Origin: Microstegium vimineum
Lineage: Eukaryota; Streptophyta; Magnoliopsida; Poales; Poaceae
Reading direction: 5' to 3'
Assembly: GCA_022036555.1 (NCBI GenBank)
Contig: CM039126.1
Location: 29,783,925-29,847,924 of the forward strand
Length of the DNA: 64,000 nt
Part shown: piece after piece, positions 58,887 to 64,000 of the stretch
How positions within the stretch are numbered: position 1 is the stretch's first letter
Layout of the letters: each line of letters begins with the position of its first letter
Made by a program: the position numbers and the translations under genes
Notes under the pieces: model-generated
What the model saw: only the letters and a program-made list of their open reading frames with translations
Told to the model about the DNA's origin: nothing
The model's database searches: none

Positions 58887-60380
58887 GTGAACAATCGACG
58901 CCGGTACGGCGACGCCAAGGCTCGAGGCTACAGCGCTCACCGAGGTGGGCGCTACGACAGTGACAAAGACCGATGTCGGTCCCCGGAGCCACCGGGGCCC
59001 CGAGTCTTCGGCAGAACCATCCGGCAGACCCTCCTGCCCGTCCGTTTCCGTCCGCCCACCAGCCTGGTCAAGTACAACGGCGAAACCAAACCAGAGCTCT
59101 GGCTTGCCGACTTCAGGCTGGCATGTCAGCTGGGTGGAGCCGACAACGACCACGTCATCATTCGGCAACTCCCACTGTTCCTCTCCGATACCGCTCACAG
59201 ATGGCTCGAGGAGCTGCCCCCGGACTTGATCCAAGACTGGCCCGACCTGGTCCGGATCTTCGAGGGCAACTTCAAAGGCACCTACGAGCGGCCGGGCAAC
59301 CTCTGGGACCTCCGCAGCTGCAAGCAGAAGCCAGGGGAGACCCTCCGCGCCTTCACCCACCAATTCTCGAGGCAGCGTACCACACTGACCCACAACTCCG
59401 ACCATGAGGTCATTACGGCGTTCATCGCCGGAACGACCTGCAAGGAGTTGGTACGGGAGCTGGGGCGAAACACCCCCAAGACCGCCAACGAGCTCATGAA
59501 AATCATTGCCAACTACGCAGCTGGCGAAGAGGCCGTTGGCGCGTTCTTCCAAATACCTCCAGAGAAGGGGAAAGGCAAGGCGAATGAGCCCGGGGGCTCG
59601 GACAACGAGCCCAAGAAGAACAATAGGCCCAGAAGGAACAACAACGGCAACGGCGGCAGGAAGAAGAAGAAGAAGAACCAACTGGGCCGATGCAACGTCG
59701 AGCCCGACGACCTTGTTGCTGCGGCAGACAAGACGAAGCCTCGAGGGCCCCCTCCTGACGGGGGCGTCTTCGATAAGATGCTGAAGGAGCCTTGTCCCTA
59801 TCATATGGGGCCGGCCAACCACCATCTCGAGGACTGTCGCATGCTTCGAAAGCACTTCATCCCTCTTGGCTTCAGGAGAGATGACGGCAAAGAGGACCCG
59901 CCCTGTGACGTCCACGTCAAGGGCGATGTCAAAAAAGGAAGCTTCCCCGAAGTCCACGACTGCTACATGATCTACGGGGGACCCTCGACTCGCCTCACCA
60001 CGCGCCAGCGCAAGAGGGAGCGTCGAGAGGTTTTCTCCGTTCGAGCCCAGGCTCCCCGGTACCTCGACTGGTCACACACGCCGATCACTTTCGACCAGGA
60101 CAACCACCCCGAGCACATCCCCAGCGCTGGGGTCTACCCGCTCGTCGTCGATCCGATCATCCTCAACACCCGCCTCAGTAAGGTACTCATGGATGGGGGG
60201 AGCAGCCTAAACATCATCTACGCCCAGACCCTCGACCTCCTAGGAATCCCGAGGACCATGCTCCTGCCCAGCGCAGGGGGGTTCCACGGGATCGTCCCAG
60301 GGAAGAAGGCACTCCCGATCGGCCGCATGAAGCTACCCGTTTGCTTCGGCGTCCCTCGAACTTCCGAATGGAAGAGCTGA
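58887..60380 (+). CDS. Gypsy gag-protease open frame (497 residues)
   Basis: A contiguous frame with the gag retrotransposon domain (RFRPPTSLVKYNGETKPELW, LPLFLSDTAHRWLEELPP, FEGNFKGTYERPGNLWDLRS, ETLRAFTHQFSRQRTTL), a Lys-rich linker, a knuckle-like CPYHMGPANHHLEDC, and a retropepsin core VLMDGGSSLNIIYAQTL at about residues 434-450. The aspartic protease triplet is D-G-G instead of D-T/S-G, which is usual in this lineage. It ends by frameshift near 60345-60360, after which PSNFRMEELTFEVVAF continues in another frame. Confidence 0.85.
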   Translation: MNNRRRYGDAKARGYSAHRGGRYDSDKDRCRSPEPPGPRVFGRTIRQTLLPVRFRPPTSLVKYNGETKPELWLADFRLACQLGGADNDHVIIRQLPLFLSDTAHRWLEELPPDLIQDWPDLVRIFEGNFKGTYERPGNLWDLRSCKQKPGETLRAFTHQFSRQRTTLTHNSDHEVITAFIAGTTCKELVRELGRNTPKTANELMKIIANYAAGEEAVGAFFQIPPEKGKGKANEPGGSDNEPKKNNRPRRNNNGNGGRKKKKKNQLGRCNVEPDDLVAAADKTKPRGPPPDGGVFDKMLKEPCPYHMGPANHHLEDCRMLRKHFIPLGFRRDDGKEDPPCDVHVKGDVKKGSFPEVHDCYMIYGGPSTRLTTRQRKRERREVFSVRAQAPRYLDWSHTPITFDQDNHPEHIPSAGVYPLVVDPIILNTRLSKVLMDGGSSLNIIYAQTLDLLGIPRTMLLPSAGGFHGIVPGKKALPIGRMKLPVCFGVPRTSEWKS

Positions 60381-61872
60381 CCTTCGAGGTGGTTGCGTTC
60401 CGAGGCACCTACCACGCCATCATCGGCCGACCGGGGTATGCCAAGTTCATGGCAGTCCTGAACTACACCTACCTCAAGCTCAAGATGCCAGGGCCCTCGG
60501 GGGTCATCACCGTCGACACCTCCTACGAGCACGCATACGACTGCGACGTCGAGTGCGTGGATAAAGCCAAGGCCCTAGAGGATTCGGCCATCCTCGCGAC
60601 CCTCGACGACTTGTCCGGAGAGATCCCCGACCCCAAGCGGCACGCTGGCAACTTCAAGGCGGCGGAAGACACCAAGTCCGTCCCGCTCGACCCCGGACTC
60701 GCGGATGGGAAGGTGCTGACGATCAGCGCCACCCTCGAGCCCAAATAGGAAGCAATGCTCGTCGACTTGCTCCGTGTGAATGCCGACGTGTTTGCATGGA
60801 GTCCCTCGGATATGCCGGGCATTCCGAAGGAGGTCGCCGAGCACTCCTTGGACATCCGAGCCGGGTCCAAACCGGTGAAGCAACGCCTGCGCCGCTTCGA
60901 CGAGGAGAAGCGCAGGATCATCGGGGAGGAGGTCGACAAGCTTTTGAAAGCCGGATTCATCAAGGAGGTGCCTCATCCCGAGTGGTTAGCAAATCCCGTA
61001 CTTGTAAAGAAAAAGAATGGGAAGGATAGGATGTGTGTAGACTACACTAGTTTAAATAAAGCATGTCCTAAAGTTCCTTTTCCATTGCCACGTATCGATC
61101 AAATAGTGGATTCCACTGCGGGATGCGAAACCCTCTGCTTCCTTGACGCGTATTCTGGCTACCACCAAATAAAGATGAAGGAGTCCGATTAGCTCGCGAC
61201 TTCCTTCATCACTCCTTTGGCATGTTTTGCTACCTCACTATGCCCTTCGGTTTGCGAAACGCCGGGGCCACTTACCATCGATGCATGCTCCACGTCTTCG
61301 GGAAACACATAGGGCCGACCGTCGAGGCCTATGTCGACGACATCGTGGTCAAATCCAAGACAGTCGGAAACCTGGTCGAAGACCTCGAGATCGCGTTTGG
61401 GTGCCTCCGGGCTAATCGCATAAAACTAAACCCTGAGAAGTGTGTCTTCGGGTCCCTCGAGGCATGCTCTTAGGGTACATAGTTTCCCAACGCGGAATCG
61501 AGGCCAATCCCGAGAAGGTAACCGCCATCACGAGGATGGGCCCGATCAACGACCTCAAGAGCGTGCAAAGGGTCACGGGGTGCCTCGCCGCCCTCAGCCG
61601 GTTCATCTCGAGGCTCGGAGACAAGGCCCTACCCTTTACCACCTCCTGAAGAAGACGGAACACTTCGCGTGGACCGCCGAAGCCGAAGAATCGCTCTCGA
61701 AGCTCAAGGCCTTGCTCACCTCGCCCCCGGTCTTGGTACCCCCGAGTCCGGCCGAGCCCCTCTTGCTCTACGTCGCAGCAACTACCCAGGTACTCAGCGC
61801 GGTCGTAGTAGTCGAGAGGGAGGAGGAAGCACACGCCCTGCCGGTTCAGAGGCCTGTCTACTTCATGAGCGA
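60381..61872 (+). pseudogene. Gypsy protease end, reverse transcriptase and RNase H start
   Basis: 60341-60748 reads the protease tail (YHAIIGRPGYAKFMAVLNYT) to a TAG. In the same frame RT follows from 60755: KQRLRRFDEEKRRIIGEEVD, RMCVDYTSLNKACPK, LDAYSGYHQIKM, then TAG at 61190-61192. After a frameshift come PFGLRNAGATYHRCM and catalytic AYVDDIVVKSK; then a stop and shift near 61470, GYIVSQRGIEANPEKV, and an RNase H start (FAWTAEAEESLSKLKALL) cut at about 61872. At least one stop and three shifts make it inactive. Confidence 0.88.
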
Positions 61873-62304
61873 TGATGAGGACATCAACACCACACCAACA
61901 CCATCTCCAACACCATCTCCACACAAACAGTTTAGGTTTTGTTTCGTCGAGTTAGCTATTGCTACCGCCTTTCAGCGCGCGTGTTGGATCAACCGTCCGT
62001 CTGATTGTCATCAGAACCTCACCATATTGTGTTCTCAGATTGAAACCTTCATATTCATCTTGCAATTGAGTGCTTGTTCATCTTGTTCTTGCTGGTTCTT
62101 CGATTGCTTGCAGGACGGGAGCCCTAGTGGCTGGTTGTCGCGCCGCAAGATCACGGCAGCCATCGGAGGTGGTGTATCGGTTGCTAAGGCGCAGCGTCCT
62201 TGGACGGTTGTAGTCGAGCCGTGAACGTCATCTCCATCCACAAATCGAGTTATCCACCAACTCTCATCGAAAGATCGAACTTCGAACCCTACGGGTCGTC
62301 ATCA
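61873..62304 (+). repeat. 5' LTR of a second gypsy-type element
   Basis: 432 bp starting TGATGAGGACATC and ending CGTCATCA, directly followed by a primer-binding site. It is inserted in the RNase H region of the previous gypsy element. The 3' LTR and second TSD copy are beyond the window (the preceding five bases are AGCGA). Confidence 0.75.
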
Positions 62305-62322
62305 GTTGGTAATCAGAGCAAG
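62305..62322 (+). promoter_or_regulatory. Primer-binding site of the second gypsy-type element
   Basis: GTTGGTAATCAGAGCAAGG; initiator tRNA-Met-type (TGGTAATCAGAGC), used by many plant gypsy elements. Confidence 0.8.
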
Positions 62323-62581
62323 GTTTATCGGTGAGAGACTTCCAATTCTTCACAATTTTTTTTTCCTATAGTCCAGAAAAGCCAAAAAAAAATAGTAGAT
62401 TAGTTTTCCGTAATCCCATAAACCCGTTGAGCCTTTTGCTAGTACTACTTAGTTAGGGCTTGTTGAGTCGTCGGTTGCATCGGTTGTGTCGAGTTGCTGG
62501 TTTTAGTTATAGTCCTTTAGAGTTTCGAGTTCTTGTCACGTTCTAGTCCGAGTCTAAGTAGATTTCGTTGCTGTCAAGTTC

Positions 62582-62760
62582 GAGTCCGAGTACTACCCTG
62601 GTATTCGTGGCTGTCCAGTTCGAGTTTGAGTTGTGTTCTGGAATCGAGTCCGAGTACTACCCTGGTATTCGCTGCTGTCAAGTTCGAGTCGAGTTGATTT
62701 CGGGAATCGAGTCCGAGTACTACCCTGGTTTTCGCTGCTATAAATTGTCGTCGTCCGCGT
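62582..62760. repeat. Three-copy 64-bp tandem repeat in the leader
   Basis: Units begin with GAGTCCGAGTACTACCCTGG at 62582, 62646 and 62709 and contain 'ttcgctgctgtcaagttcga'-like text. Confidence 0.88.
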
Positions 62761-62917
62761 TGTTTTCCTATTTAAGTTGCGCACTACAAGTCAGGACTAC
62801 CAGTTTCATACCATATTACAGCGAAGCTTACTTTAGAGAGAGAGAGAGAGAGAAAGTGTGTGTGGTGATTTGCTCTTTTGACATCTCTTTGTTCATATAA
62901 TCAGTTTTGAGGATCCC

Positions 62918-62934
62918 TGAAAAAAAAAGCAAAA

Positions 62935-62983
<49 letters not shown>

Positions 62984-62990
62984 CAGAAAA
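62918..62990. repeat. (GCAAAAAAAA)n decamer array
   Basis: Runs of 7-10 A separated by single GC pairs; poly(A)-like on the element's sense strand but interrupted with regular spacing. Confidence 0.9.
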
Positions 62991-63413
62991 AAGGGGGCTG
63001 ATCTTTGTGTTTTTCCCTCCTTTGGATAGGTGGTGTTTGTGAGTTCCTTTGTGTCCAGGCTCGCGTCTCTAGCACGGTCTAGGCTAGGACCAGCACAGTA
63101 CCACCTTTGAAGGATTATTCAACTTGCTTTTGTGACTAACGTGGTGCTAGTATCTATCCTTGTCCATAACATTGGCCACCTACAGCTCCACATATTCGAC
63201 TACAACTTGACAGGTGTTGTGCTACGGTACCGATACATTCACTTCCACGGTTGCAGACTTGCTGGTTGTTGACCCCTCTTGTTTGAGCAAGGTAAGAACT
63301 GGTAAGAGCTTGAGAAACAGGTTGAGAGAGAGTGCCTTGCTGTAGCTACATCCTAATAGTTGTAGGGCTTTTATTTCTTCACTTGTATTCTTGTTGTTCT
63401 TGTCTTTTAAACC

Positions 63414-64000
63414 ATGTCAGGAACAGAGGACAATAACCAGATGCCACAAACTCCACGCACCAAGGGCATCATTCAGCATTTTACAAGACAGGTGCAGCTG
63501 CACGCAGATGGACTTGATCGAGATTTACAGGTGACCAATGAAAAGATTGGGCAGTTGGAGTCCGCCCAACTCACCACCACCACCAAGCTTACAAGAGTTG
63601 AAGCATCGATGGCTCGTATGGACAAAAGCCTTGTTGCTCTTCTACAACGTTTTGATGACTTCCACACAAGAGACAAAGAGAAGAATGATGACGGCAACAA
63701 TGACGAGGAGCGGGTCGAAGATAATGATGAGGATGCTTACTCTGGAGATATGGATCTTGATGACAATGACCTTCGTGATCGACGTCGCCAACACTTAAAT
63801 CGAAGAGGTATGGGTCACCGTCGACGTGAGGTACACAATAACAATGATGCTTTTAGTAAGATTAAATTTAAAATACCTCCTTTTGATGGCAAGTATGATC
63901 CTGATGCATACATTTCATGGGAAATTGCTGTTGACCAAAAGTTTGCATGTCATGAATTTCCTGAGAATACACGTGTTAAGGCTGCTACTAGTGAGTTTAG
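63414..64000 (+). CDS. Gag of the second gypsy-type element, partial (open at window end)
   Basis: ATG at 63414 (in ACCATGTCAGG) opens a frame with no stop to the window edge, 195 complete codons. The N-terminal part has a coiled-coil-like helix (EKIGQLESAQLTTTTKLTRV), an acidic stretch (DGNNDEERVEDNDEDAYSGD), Arg-rich DLRDRRRQHLNRRGMGHRRR, then the start of the gypsy gag domain FKIPPFDGKYDPDAYISWEI with DQKFACHEFPENTRVKAA. The lineage is not certain (chromovirus-like leader and PBS). The intact frame suggests a younger element than the one it interrupts. Confidence 0.85.
   Translation, partial: MSGTEDNNQMPQTPRTKGIIQHFTRQVQLHADGLDRDLQVTNEKIGQLESAQLTTTTKLTRVEASMARMDKSLVALLQRFDDFHTRDKEKNDDGNNDEERVEDNDEDAYSGDMDLDDNDLRDRRRQHLNRRGMGHRRREVHNNNDAFSKIKFKIPPFDGKYDPDAYISWEIAVDQKFACHEFPENTRVKAATSEF

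Larger units (their letters stand above)
56163..61872 (+). mobile_element. Decayed Ty3/gypsy retrotransposon (Tat-like), 5' part
   Basis: LTR 56163-57516, primer site, gag, protease, RT and the beginning of RNase H on plus. The body stops at about 61872, where another retroelement starts. Integrase and the 3' LTR are not in the window. Confidence 0.88.
62323..63413 (+). other. Long repeat-rich leader of the second gypsy element
   Basis: About 1.1 kb of non-coding leader. It holds a three-copy repeat of about 64 bp ('gagtccgagtactaccctgg' at 62582, 62646 and 62709), an AG tract (about 62834-62853) and a decamer array GCAAAAAAAA (about seven units) at 62920-62988. Confidence 0.75.

Noticed and set aside
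58473..59957. 494-codon open frame on the minus strand
   Set aside because: It lies antisense to the well-supported gypsy gag frame (58887-60380) and shows no recognisable domain; it is a by-product of GC-rich codon bias.
60187..60240. D-G-G instead of D-S/T-G in the gypsy protease as a possible inactivating mutation
   Set aside because: This substitution is usual for this gypsy lineage, so it is not evidence of damage.
61442..62224. 260-codon plus frame spanning 61442-62224
   Set aside because: It crosses the junction between two retroelements (61872/61873) and is a chance fusion of gypsy pol and the LTR of the inserted element.

Overview
This window is nuclear DNA of a grass. It is probably a panicoid such as Sorghum, Saccharum, Miscanthus or maize; that is inferred from the dense nesting of Sirevirus-type Ty1/copia, Ty3/gypsy, hAT and Stowaway elements, and no species marker was recognised. 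Only two host genes were found. One is a small intronless type I MADS-box gene (3704-4345, minus). The other is a very large minus-strand gene for a WDR7/rabconnectin-3beta-like WD40 protein.

The WD40 gene is the main biological content. Its start codon is at 35129 and its stop at 7193. Eight exons with canonical GT/AG borders and compatible phases join into one reading frame of about 1,464 codons. Seven introns total about 23.5 kb. Introns 3 (10.5 kb), 5 (2.6 kb) and 6 (8.0 kb) are swollen by transposons: a copia element with nested solo LTRs and MITEs in intron 3; a solo LTR, a MITE, and LINE and copia fragments in intron 5; and a copia RT remnant, a hAT transposase pseudogene, a gypsy integrase remnant and three MITEs in intron 6.

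Layout: 1-2300, stacked 3' parts of Sirevirus-type LTRs. 2301-2534, a CACTA terminus. 2535-3703, AT-rich DNA with a Stowaway-like MITE. 3704-4345, the MADS gene. 4805-6249, a short non-autonomous LTR element with 0.13-kb LTRs. 6250-7192, the WD40 gene 3' flank. 7193-35129, the WD40 gene. 35130-38939, its upstream region, with no recognised gene. 38940-55053, an older plus-strand Sirevirus whose gag is split at codon 9 by a 13.8-kb younger minus-strand Sirevirus (39644-53425, TSD CCCCC) with near-identical 1.6-kb LTRs and an env-like ORF. 55054-56159, repeat sequence ending in a 513-bp palindrome. 56163-61872, a decayed gypsy element. 61873-64000, a second gypsy-type element inserted in the first one's pol; its gag is still open at the window edge.

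No CRISPR array, operon or RNA gene was seen. Splice sites, TSDs, TIRs, PBS and PPT sites were read by eye. Family names come from recognisable protein motifs; no database search was run.
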